Made by a program: the position numbers and the translations under genes
Assembly: GCA_025526935.1 (NCBI GenBank)
Contig: JAHLKD010000014.1
Coordinates: 608,886 to 672,885, forward strand
Source: Cladochytrium replicatum
Lineage: Eukaryota > Chytridiomycota > Chytridiomycetes > Cladochytriales > Cladochytriaceae
Direction of reading: 5' to 3'
Length of the DNA stretch: 64,000 nt
Shown here: one piece after another, positions 37,127 through 47,344 of the stretch
How positions within the stretch are numbered: position 1 is the first letter of the stretch
Layout of the letters: each line of letters opens with the position of its first letter
The notes under the pieces: generated by a model
What the model was told of the DNA's origin: nothing
Seen by the model: the letters and a program-made list of their open reading frames with translations, nothing else
Database searches by the model: none

Positions 37127-37447
37127 CTTTCTATCTAGTGCGGAAAACAAAAAGAAAAAGCAGCGTGATTTCTCTGTGGTGCAGTTTGCACAGTGGTGTC
37201 GTGTCCATGTCCCAGACGCGAACCAGTAGGGTAGCACCACTAGGGTTGCCTCCAAGTCCACAGCCACCTCCATTTCTATTATTGTTATTATTACTATCCC
37301 AACCCACCACCCTCCCTGAACCAAACTCAGTCGCCCAGCGTGCGTGCCACCTCACCATCACACCCAACGTGACTCTTCATCCCTTATTTTTTTACGCCCC
37401 TTCTCGATCCATCATCTCGCTATCTGCGCTGATCACAAGCTACCAAA
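37127..37447. promoter_or_regulatory. Probable RasGEF promoter/leader region
   Basis: A 321-bp gap after eIF4B. It holds a pyrimidine-rich region (37250-37340) ahead of the RasGEF ATG at 37448, whose context CCAAAATGG is a good fungal start. No specific site identified. Confidence 0.35.
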
Positions 37448-40400
37448 ATGGCTCGACGCACGGCGGCACTCATGTGCACCGCTCTGTACGAGTACAGTGG
37501 CTCGGAAATGCACTCCCTGTCTTTCAGAGAAGGCGACACCATCCAGGTCATCACCCAACTTGACTCGGGTTGGTGGGATGGCATCTGCAACGACCAGAGA
37601 GGCTGGTTCCCCTCAAACTATGTCACAAATCTGCATAGCGTTATGCTGGGCCCGGAGCCGCCTACGCCCACAGAACCATTTCAGCAATCTCCAGCTCCTG
37701 TAAGCTTGCTTGCCCATCTTTGTAAATGTAATCGTGTGAATTTGACTTTGCTGTATTTTGCGATCTGACAGCAGTATGGACAGTGGCGTCGCCTGACTAC
37801 TCAGGAGGGTCGAGAGTATTTCTATAATCCTGACACCCGCGAATATTCGTGGGAGCTACCCGTAGACTACTCTCAAGGACCTTCTACCGCTGGTTCTCAC
37901 TCCCCCATTTCTATTTCCACCGGCACAACTGCAACTCCTGGCTCCGCGACGATCGCCACTCCTTACGGTGCTCCATTCCAAAACGGTCACTTTGGCCGGG
38001 GCAATGTCTCTGACCGCGACTCCGATTCTGGGTACTCTGCACAAAGTACCACATTACCAGAAGGGTGGTCAATTTTCGAACTTGAAGATGGCTCCATTAT
38101 TTACCATAACTTCCAAACTCAAGATACTCGGACTACCCCTCCAGAATTTCCCCAGCAGGGTCCTCTCACTTCTCCGGTTCCCGCAACTCCTTTGTCCCCT
38201 ACTGGAAGCGTGGGATCTGGCGTGCCCTCTACTCCTACTCAAACGGTGCCACAACCGCTGCAGTATGCTACGGGAACTGTCCGTCGTGTCGAGGGCTTGC
38301 CGCAAAACTGGGGAAAAAAGCAGACACCAGATGGTCGTGTTTACTATTACAATATGCTAACTGATGAAACAACTTGGAACATTGACGATGTTGATCCTGA
38401 AACTGGCGAACTGGTGAGATTATATTTTGGAAGTCTATTCAAAACTATTGGCCTTACATATTTTGTACCCCTTTAGATCAAAAAAGCTAATGGAAAACGT
38501 GATTCTGCTAGTTCAGAGGGATCGAATGATGCGGGTCGATTTTTGGTGGAACTGAATGCGAATGCTACAACTTCGAACAGAATGTCTTGGAACCGCACAA
38601 CCACGGAAATCGTTACAGCCATACAGAACCTTAGCCAAAGCGCAAAAAATAATCACAAAGAAAAATTCATCGCCCAGAGTTCGGCTATCGTCGAATCAAT
38701 CCGTGTGATGCTGTATGCCTCTGATACAGCCCGAAAAGAAGGACCGGTTTTGGCGTCTCATCGAACACTCAAAGTCCACCACAAACACATTATGGGAAGC
38801 TTATCAAAACTCGTGTTGATGGCTAAGCAAGCCTCTGGTGTCTGGCCACCTCCCGACTCAGTTGAGAAGATGCAACAAGCAGCGAATGACGTATTGGTCA
38901 GCGTTCGTCAGTTTGTTACAGCTGCCCAGGATGCCGGTGTTGAGATCAAAGAAAAGTATTTGGCGGATATGCAATCAGGGGCCGTATCACGCGCTCAGGA
39001 TGACAATGTTTCCATGCGATCTCAGCGTACGGATGGAACGAATGGATCTAGCACCACTGCTGTCGGTAACGGTCAGCCGACGAACTCTGAGCTGATCGCA
39101 AATTTGGAAGGTCACACTAAAACTGTGATTAAGATGATCAACTCCCTTGTTCGGACAGTCCGAGCCAACCAGTGTGCTCCTTCACAATTGATCACACAAG
39201 TTCGGTCGATGGTCACTGAGGTTGGAAACTTTTTGACTGTTGTCGACGAAATTCCGCTCGACTCCCTCAACGATGAGTTGACTGTGGACTTCAAAGTCAA
39301 CCGGTTGGGACTGTACAACAGTATTTCGGGTCTTGTAATGGACACACAAACCGCGACGAACCAATACGCACCCGCGAACGCAGTTGAGCAGGTGCTTGCA
39401 GCAACTGGAACGGTGGAGCGAGCAATCAAAGACCTTCTTATCTCTACAAAGTTCCTTATTGAAGAGAAGGAGTCGCTCGAGCAGGAAACGTTGCAGAATT
39501 ACATTGAAAAGTATGGTGGTCGTCGTGGCAGCGACGCTTCGTACATGAGGCGACGTGCGATGAGCACCAGTTTTGTCAGCGGGCATGGGCTTGCATCTGG
39601 TTCGCTGGTTGCCAGTGCAACAGCGAATGCTGCTGCTGCCGCCGCTGCAGCGGCCGCCGCTGCAGCAGCGAATAAGCCTCCTGGAACGAGCGAGTCTGAG
39701 CACGAAGAATCCGAATCTGAAGAGAACGGCGAGTACGAGCCGCCGATGTTTGTTGGCAGTGGCCCACCACCACGCGCCAGTCTTCCAAGCTTGCCCCTCA
39801 ACAACTTTTTCAACTATTATGACAGCAAACAGGAAGGCGGCCCACAACAGGATGTTTACCAGGCTGCACAGTATCAGCAGCAGCAAGCTCCATCCCAACC
39901 TATCCGAAACAGCGCCGAGCCGAACGGCCCTTCTAGCACTGCCCCTCCGCAACCGCTTGACAGCAACCTGCAGTACCGCAGGCCGAGCAGCGAGGTCAAG
40001 ATTATGAAGTTCTTTGGGGAGGAGGTGAAGAACCTTGAGCCTGGGACGCCGACGACGCCGCTTTCTGCTGGGTTCCCGATGAGCGCTGGGCCACTTGGAG
40101 GGTCTTTGGAGAGGAGAGGGAGCGTAATGCCGGAGGAGAAGCCATGGTTCTTGAAGTACGATTATGCACCGCAGGATTTGGTGTTCACCACCGAGGGCAA
40201 AGTGAAAGGCGGGACACTGGATGCCCTTGTTGAGCGCTTGACTTTGCACGACTCTTCAGGTTTGTGGAAACGATTTCAGAAAAGTGGGTGTTTTGTCACT
40301 GACCGTAAATTCTTAGATATGAACTTTATGGTCACATTCCTGTTAACCTACCGATCGTTTACCGACTCGAGGACATTGCTGGACCTGCTTATTCGAAGAT

Positions 40401-41696
40401 TTACCCTGATGCCACCGGACGGAATTACTCCTGAGGACACAGAAAAATGGATCGAAAGCAAGCTCAGGCCCATCCAGCTTCGGTAAGTAGTCAGTTGTCA
40501 GATGTTCACCTGATTCCTGACTAATTTTCAATCAGTGTCTACAATGTTATGAAGTCCTGGGTGGACACATATGCCAACGATGACGACACGGACCGGGTTT
40601 CCCTTGCCCGTCTGAAGGACTTTGCGCTGTCGCCTACGATGCAGAAGGAGATGAAACCACAAGGAGACAACCTTGTTCGGATGATTGACAGCCGCCTGAG
40701 CGGTGCCGGATTGGCGCGTAAGATGGTGCAAGCTGCGAACCGCAGCATGCCGGATCCGATCCTTCCTAAGAACCTGCGAAAGATTCGATTGTTGGAGTTG
40801 GATCCGACAGAAGTTGCGCGCCAGCTGACGATCATGGAGAGTGCTGCGTACAACAAGATCCAGCCTTCTGAGTTGTTGAAGAAAGCGTGGAGCGATAAGA
40901 ATGAAGCGCAGGGGATGGAGACTGCGCCGAACGTGAGGAATTTCATCAGCATCAGTAACCAGGTGACTGGATGGGTTGCGCACACGATTTTGCAAGAGAA
41001 AGATCTCAAGAAGCGTGGAAACTACATCAAACAGTTCATTTTGATTGCTGAGGTCGGGTCTTAAAACACCATCGTGATATGTTTTAACGCTCTTTTTATT
41101 GTTGTCAGAAATGTCGAAAGTTGAACAACTTCAACACTATGATGTCGATCATCTCCGGTCTGGAGTCCGCGCACATCCACCGACTCCAGCGCACATGGGC
41201 CCAGCTCTCGCTGCGCACAGTTCAATCCTTTGATATGTTGAAGAACCTAATGTCGTCGACGAAAAACTTTATCAAGTACCGTGAGGCACTGCACAGCATC
41301 AACCCGCCCTGCATCCCCTTCCTCGGTTTCTACCTGTCCGATCTGACTTTCATTGAGGATGGCAACCCCGATTTCCTCAAGGGCGACGATCGCCTGATCA
41401 ACTTCTCCAAGCGCGGACGGACCGCAGAGGTGATTCGCGAGGTGCAGCAGTACCAGAACACTGCGTATGCGTACCAGTCGGTGGAGCAGCTTCAGGTGTA
41501 CTTGAGGCAGTGCCTGCAGGACACGAGCGACGAGACGGATCTGTACAATATGAGTTTGGAGTTGGAGCCTAGAGAGCGGTAAGAGCATTTGAGAATATGG
41601 GGTTTACTTTTTTCGAGTGCTTATTTGGTGAACTTGGTTTTTGACAGTGAGGACGAAAAGATTCAACGGTTGTTGCAGGAGTCTGGTTTCCTGTGA
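37448..41696 (+). CDS. CDC25: Ras guanine-nucleotide exchange factor, SH3-WW-RasGEFN-RasGEF (Cdc25 type)
   Basis: Exon 1 is an SH3 domain: CTALYEYSGSEMHSLSFREG, DTIQVITQLDSGWWDGICND and GWFPSNYV. Exon 2 has a WW domain (WRRLTTQEGREYFYNPDTRE then YSWELP), a degenerate WW-like block (LPEGWSIFELEDGSIIYHNF, second Trp absent) and a third WW (LPQNWGKKQTPDGRVYYYN, ETTW). A long helical and disordered middle includes an Ala tract (AAAAAAAAAAAAANK near 39630-39670). RasGEF-N: DRKFLDMNFMVTFLLTYRSF. The catalytic RasGEF runs from ILPKNLRKIRLLELDPTEVA through NTMMSIISGLESAHIHRLQR, PCIPFLGFYLSDLTFIEDGN and INFSKR, ending LLQESGFL. Introns lie near 37700, 38415, 40484, 41052 and 41580. It activates Ras towards cAMP/MAPK signalling. 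Confidence 0.95.
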
Positions 41697-42122
41697 ACAC
41701 GTTTCACGTCTCACCACCAAAACACCGCTTTTTGCAGCTGGTGCAACCCTTTTTTTTTTACTTTGCAGTTGGTCGGATTGGTTGTGGTATTTCCCCTACT
41801 TTTTTGTCATCTGCATCCCCCTACTAATCGAACGGAGAAATTGAACCCTTTTAAGTAGTCGTTTACTTCAACCCGCCAAAAAAAAGCAAACAGAACTAAA
41901 TGTTTTAGCGTTCTTTCATTCCCTCTGGTTTCTTTCTTTTTTTCTTCTCCTGCGGTTAGTTTCTCTCTGTTCGCTCTGGCTGTAACCGGTTCTGCACACC
42001 GAAAACGAAAAACAATTTTCTATATCCTGAGTTTGAAATGACTTCAAAAAGGCAACGATGACTGTCCCACCTTTGAGCAGAAACGATTTATAACTCAATC
42101 GAGCAGATAACACGTTTAGACC
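41697..42122. other. Intergenic, nothing recognised
   Basis: About 425 bp, T-rich, with homopolymer T/A runs. It serves as the RasGEF 3' region and the leader of the APH-fold gene. Confidence 0.5.
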
Positions 42123-43352
42123 ATGAGTGCACACTTTGACGACCAGGAGGTACTTCCGAAGGAAGCGGATCGCAAGGACAAAGGACCGAAACGTGGCATC
42201 CAGGTTCGCACCTCGGAGATTGAACGCTTAGTTCGGACTTCTCTGCCCGCATGGGCGGAAGACATCGATATCCATTACCATCCGGAGAAGGGCTTTAACA
42301 ATCTCGTGTTTGCAATCCAACCGCGCTCTCCAGCATCTGAGGGTCCGCATTCGGTCATTCTCAAAGTTGGTGGTCGATTCTGGATCCGCCGAAAGACCGA
42401 GAACGAAGTCGCTGCGCTGCGATTCGTGAAAGAGTCATGCGGCGATGCAGTACCCACCGCCGCGGTCCTAGCGTTCCATTCCGACCGCGCGACATCGCCG
42501 ATTACAGGCATTGAGTTTGTGTTGTTTGAAAAAGCGGATGGAATTGCGTTGACGGAGGTGTGGGACGCGATGGAACGAGACGAGAGGATCCGGATCGTTC
42601 GGGAACTTGGGAGGATGATGGGGGAGATGAAACGGGACGTCACGAAACTGATCGTTTCGAAGGTGTCGAAACCTATTCTCGGTTCGTTCTTGATACCACC
42701 GACACAACACCATGATTCCTTTTTGATCGATAGCTCGATCGACGGGGATGGGCCCTGGACGGACTATTTGGACTGGCTCGCGTCGATGCTGAAATCAAAC
42801 GTCCACAAAGTGCGAACCGACCCGTCGCTCCCGACGCTTCTGCGCGAACGTATGGGCGTTCATCTTGAACGGATCGAGAAGCTCATTGATACGCTCGAAT
42901 CGGGCACGATCGACCCCGCGACGGAGCCGGTGTTCTGCCACAACGACTTTGCAGCGCAAAACATCCTCGTGAAACAGGAGGGTCGGGATTCGCGGTGGGT
43001 GGTATCGTCTATACTTGACTTTGAGTGGGCGAGCTTAGGGATCCCGGAGCACGAGTTTCTTGCTGGCCATGACTTTCTCTGCTGGGACTTGAGCGATGAA
43101 GATAGGGGCCCACGTGGGGGTTGGGCGGAGGAGCTTTCGAATGTGTATTTTGGCGAGCTTGAGGCGAGGGGACAGAATACACCTAGGACTCATAGGGGAA
43201 GGTGGGAGCAAAGGAGAAATGTGCTGAGACTCTGTGAGGCAATTGCTCCGTGGTATCTCGGGGGAATAGATGTTCCTTCGGAGAGAGATATCGGCCGCAT
43301 TGATGAAGCGGTTGCGATCGTTACGACTGAGCTCGAGGGTCTTGGATTTTAG
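42123..43352 (+). CDS. APH-fold phosphotransferase (aminoglycoside/choline kinase-like family)
   Basis: Single exon, 409 aa, starting MSAHFDDQEV. Kinase-like lobes: NLVFAI, VILKVGGRFWIRRKTENEVA (phosphate loop and Lys), then FVLFEKADGIALTEVWDAM. The catalytic loop FCHNDFAAQNILV carries the Brenner motif HxDxxxxN, and SILDFEWASLG carries the metal-binding Asp. This is the fungal phosphotransferase-enzyme-family (APH) group, which is large in fungi and mostly of unknown substrate; relatives act on small alcohols, amines or protein kinases. No signal peptide. Confidence 0.88.
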   Translation: MSAHFDDQEVLPKEADRKDKGPKRGIQVRTSEIERLVRTSLPAWAEDIDIHYHPEKGFNNLVFAIQPRSPASEGPHSVILKVGGRFWIRRKTENEVAALRFVKESCGDAVPTAAVLAFHSDRATSPITGIEFVLFEKADGIALTEVWDAMERDERIRIVRELGRMMGEMKRDVTKLIVSKVSKPILGSFLIPPTQHHDSFLIDSSIDGDGPWTDYLDWLASMLKSNVHKVRTDPSLPTLLRERMGVHLERIEKLIDTLESGTIDPATEPVFCHNDFAAQNILVKQEGRDSRWVVSSILDFEWASLGIPEHEFLAGHDFLCWDLSDEDRGPRGGWAEELSNVYFGELEARGQNTPRTHRGRWEQRRNVLRLCEAIAPWYLGGIDVPSERDIGRIDEAVAIVTTELEGLGF

Positions 43353-43439
43353 CAATTTTAATATCATCGGGATAGCTCATTTGGACAAAATAAAGGTTCC
43401 CATGAAGGACGGACGCAGGATTTGAAACAGCGGTGGAAG

Positions 43440-43880
43440 TCTACTACCAGTCACATTATCTGATCTGGAATGGCTTTGTCTGACTCCGCTGATATATCTT
43501 GGTGTAGCCTCTGATCCGCAACTTCCATTTTGACATCCACAGAGCAAACATTTAAACAAAGTTTTCAGACGCTGAGAACCTCGAAGGCAAGGACAGAAAA
43601 GCATACCTGATGAAGAAGATGGTTCATCTTGGCGCGAAGGTGAACCACTTTTGTGAGGATTTTTACTGACTGCATTGAGTACACGGTGATTTGCGTGGCA
43701 TTTGCGTTTTGCACAACTGTGTTGTAGTAGCGTGGTCCCAGAAAAGTTAGCCCATGTACACGGAACGTATCTGGTTGATTCCTTTTGTCCAAACCCTGTA
43801 ATTGAACAGCCGAATAATTGTTTTTAGCCGCAGCCGTCGTACATCTTGATTGAACAGCAGTGGATTTTCGGCGTCGCACG
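43440..43880 (-). CDS. Possible small spliced gene, unrecognised
   Basis: A - strand exon-like segment reads DTFRVHGLTFLGPRYYNTVV, then QITVYSMQSVKILTKVVHLR and AKMNHLLHQ, followed by a good donor (GTATGC). A later segment could give VADQRLHQDISAESDKAIP before a stop. The sequence is helical and looks protein-like, but no family is recognised and the start is not found. It may be a pseudogene. Confidence 0.3.
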
Positions 43881-44640
43881 CATTTACTAATCGATCAGAT
43901 TCGGCTACCTGCCGTATGGTTTTAGCGCATTATTGATGGCAGTCAACCTTGTACTCTCTCGGTGTATGCTCCAGATCGCCTTGCTTGAACGGTGTTCTCA
44001 CTCCAGAACACATATCCATCACCGGAAACGCCGTATTGGCTGAAATGGCATATCCTGACAGAGTCTTTCCTCCAAACAATTTTTCCATCTGCACCAAAGC
44101 AGAACGTGCTGGCTAACCGGTGTAATATGCATTGTGCTTGTCGGCTAGGGTTGGTTCTTGTACATCATAATTCTTTCCGTCAATGAAACCCCACAAGTTC
44201 TCTGTGAGAGGCTCCTTCTGTTGCACCGCCCATTCCCTCTGATGTTCATGAGTTGGCCACAAAACTGCTGCAGCAGGGATTTTAAGCAAGGCTTGAAAGA
44301 GTCATAAACCTAGTTTGCGAAAACATACATAGCAGTATACCAAACATCAGCTGGAGCGTCTTAGTGTCACTTTCCGAGAAGTAGAAATGTAGAAGACATG
44401 GGAGGATTGCAGGTTTGTCTCCAAAATAAATATGATGCCCTGGTTTCCCCTTCTATTTCACTTTGTAGTGCAGATCAAATGCTGCCAGAAGAGTGCGAAG
44501 GCATGTCCACGCAGCCCAATCAACTTGATTAGATTTCATTGCTTCCTGTACAATACAGAGTGTACCATGAAATATTGATGAGACAATCTGATGTAAGATA
44601 ATGATTTATGTGAAAAGAGCTTTACTGTTGCTGCAGATTC
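43881..44640. other. Gap with transposon-like debris
   Basis: No gene recognised. The stretch 44510-44560 resembles 20590-20645 (shared CAGCCCAAT, TTGATTAGAT, TTCATTGCTT and ACAGAGT), so both are copies of one dispersed repeat. Confidence 0.4.
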
Positions 44641-44645
44641 ATGAG

Positions 44646-45010
44646 AGTAAGGTTCAGTGGGTCCGGGTCAGGTCCGGGTTAGAGAGTCAACCCAAAACAA
44701 AAAACCCGAATGTCGGGTCGTGTATGTCCGGGTTGCATTTTAAGTTGAACTAGAAGAAGGAAAACAAAATCTCGATTGTGTCTTCTCAGAAAGTGTCCGC
44801 TTGGACCGAAAATACAAATGGCTTCCTTCTATCTTTTCTCACGAGATCGGGTTTTACACGGGTCTAAAGCTCGACCTGATAAGGGTTTTGCTTCTGGACC
44901 CGATCCCTGACCTGGATCCAATCCGAAAAACTTTCCTGAAAACTAGACTATCGGATCGGTAAATTTTGTCAATGGACCCGAACGTGACCCGGAAGACCTG
45001 AAAACCTGCT
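44646..45010. mobile_element. Non-autonomous element with GGGTC-rich inverted ends
   Basis: Both ends are built of GGGTC/GGGTCC words in opposite directions (GGGTCCGGGTCAGGTCC at the left; GACCCGAACGTGACCCGG at the right). The interior has no ORF. The right half is, in reverse complement, homologous to 46240-46412. The size of about 365 bp and the paired GC-rich ends fit a MITE-like hAT derivative. Target duplications were not identified. Confidence 0.55.
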
Positions 45011-46239
45011 GATTACATGAGAGTCTCAGTGCACAGGCAATAGCCACGGCCACAATATCATCTGTACTGGTATCTTCTGCTTCCGTGGGCATTTGGTCCC
45101 CATGGTCGTCGTTGGTATAGATGAAGGCATACAGGAAGTGGAATCTGGTTTGTCAAGGACAGCCCCGATGTGGTAGTCTACTGTTGTCACATTTGGAAGC
45201 AGAACACAGTTCCAGGATAGTTCAAACATAGAAGAACACGTAACGTGGTTATTCAATTTAAAAAGGTGTCACTCATGTACTGCTCTTACTGTCTAGAAAT
45301 ATGACAACGTTGTCTACATTAGGCTTTTCAACGTGCAAACTTAGACTTGACAATGTTGAAGACATTGCCTTCAGTGACTTGTCCACAAGCTGTGTCCGTA
45401 GCGCAAGGCCAGACACTGACGTTGCGCGAACGCGCTCATCCGTACACTGCCCCTAGGCACATCTGGGATGTTCCTGAAACAATCCAACAGGTCTGAAATG
45501 TGATGCAACACCTTTGTTTTCTACAGTCCATGTGCAATTCCAGAGGTTGGGTGATTCCTGTTGTCCTCGGATCTCCCAGAATTGGAGGCACAATTCTTGG
45601 CAGAGGTGGCACAGTAAGACTCTCTTGCTGAAGTGGATGCTGGGTTCAGATCATCGCAGGCTTCCAATGATTCTTCTTTTACATCCAGTCTTGAGCATTA
45701 TCCACACCAATCCTATTGCTGCCCCGTATGCGAGTTCCAACAAGAAGTTAGAGTTGGGGATCATTTACCAAAGAACTGTAAGCTGTGAACATACCTCGTA
45801 TCAGCCTTCTGGGTCTGACTCTGCTGGCAATGGAGAGGAATCATATTGTCAATGTTTTCTCCCAATCGTCATGCAATCCAAAGATGGGCCAGTGCATTGC
45901 TTATCCAGGATCTGCATGTCCATCGCAGTTGGAAATCAGAGGGGGAGCTCGACGTAGCAGAACTGAAGGCAGGCATGGCATGTTAAAAACTAGCATATCA
46001 GACTGTTTGCTATATGGGTTATCCTTTGGGTTGTCTTTTTTCTCTTTGACCTGAGAGTTTTTTTGTCAATCCCTCTTCATTCTTATTTATGGACTTGTAT
46101 TTCATGTATTTATATCCATGTTTGGCAGGTCCTGTGTGGAGTGATCTTGGCATTTAGTGGGGAATGTGGTGTGGCTTGGTCCTTTGTTGATGTGACCAAT
46201 GTCTTTGACCACAGGTATGCCCATACGCTAAGGATCGGC
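45011..46239. other. Gap, nothing recognised
   Basis: Over 1.2 kb without a recognised gene. + strand frames at 45514-45957 and 45785-46054 lack family likeness and are probably decayed transposon sequence. Confidence 0.35.
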
Positions 46240-46412
46240 GGGTTTTAGGGTCTTTCGGGTCGGGTCCGGGTCCATTGACTAAATGTACCCGACCCGAGTG
46301 CCGGGTTTTCATGGAAAATTTTCGGGTCGGATCCGGGTCGGGTATCGGGTCCAGTAGGAAAACCCTTCTCGGGTCAAAAGTCAGACCCGAGTAAAACCCG
46401 ATGTGATAGAGA
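46240..46412. mobile_element. Partial second copy of the GGGTC-rich element
   Basis: Starts TTTTAGGGTCTTTCGGGTCG and continues with repeated GGGTC words. It matches the reverse complement of 44840-45010 with substitutions. It stops about 25 bp before the left 97-bp array, as if truncated by the array-bearing element. Confidence 0.55.
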
Positions 46413-46438
46413 ATCTAAAACGAAGCTATTGTTCTTTC

Positions 46439-47306
46439 TGTCCACGCGGACACTTTCCAAGAAGACGCAATATAAGTTTTGTATGTATCAAACGATTTTG
46501 CATCACAACGGACATCGAGGCATGTATTTTCTGTCCACCCGGACACTTTCTCAACTCATTGACGTACTTCAGTTATCTCTACCCAATACAACTAACCTCT
46601 CTATCAATGTTACTAGCAATAAGATTCTGTCCACCCGGACACTTTCTTAACTCATTGACGGTACTTGAGTGATCTCTATCAAGTACAACTAACATCTCTA
46701 TCAATGTTACTAGCAATAAAACTATGTCCACCCGGACACTTTCTCAACTCATTGACGGTACTTCAGTGATCTCTATCAAGTACAGCTAACCTCTCTATCA
46801 ATGTTACTAGCAATAAGATTCTGTCCACCCGGACACTTTCTTAACTCATTGACGGTACTTGAGTGATCTCTATCAAGTACAAACTAACATCTCTATCAAT
46901 GTTACTAGCAATAAGATTCTGTCCACCCGGACACTTTCTCAACTCATTGACGTACTTCAGTTATCTCTACCCAATACAGCTAACCTCTCTATCAATGTTA
47001 CTAGCAATACGATTCTGTCCACCCGGACACTTTCTCAACTCATTGACGTACTTCAGTTATCTCTACCCAATACAGCTAACCTCTCTATCAATGTTACTAG
47101 CAATAGGATTCTGTCCACCCGGACACTTTCTCAACTCATTGACGTACTTCAGTTATCTCTACCCAGTACAACTAACCTCTATCAATGTTACTAGCAATAC
47201 GATTCTGTCCACCCGGACACTTTCCAAGAAGTCACAACGGAAGTTCTGTAACAAACAATTTCTACCACGACAGACCTCGAGAGCTGTGCTTTCTGTGCAC
47301 CTGGAC
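46439..47306 (+). repeat. Left tandem array, about 10 units of 93-98 bp
   Basis: The palindrome starts at 46439 (variant), 46532, 46628, 46725, 46822, 46920, 47016, 47112, 47206 and 47293 (degenerate), a spacing of 87-98 bp. Between palindromes the unit reads CTTTCTCAACTCATTGACG.. and ends ..CAATGTTACTAGCAATA. The first and ninth units carry a different spacer starting CTTTCCAAGAAG, so the array's outer unit resembles the one next to the transposase. Confidence 0.95.
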
Positions 47307-47344
47307 ATTAGAGTCGGTAACGTTCCAGCCACACCACAGCAAAA

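Noticed and set aside
39182-40249. 355-codon - strand ORF
   Set aside because: Antisense shadow of the RasGEF middle exon (biased codon composition).
43390-43920. Retroelement or transposase origin for the small - strand frames
   Set aside because: No catalytic or zinc motif; left as a low-confidence unknown gene instead.
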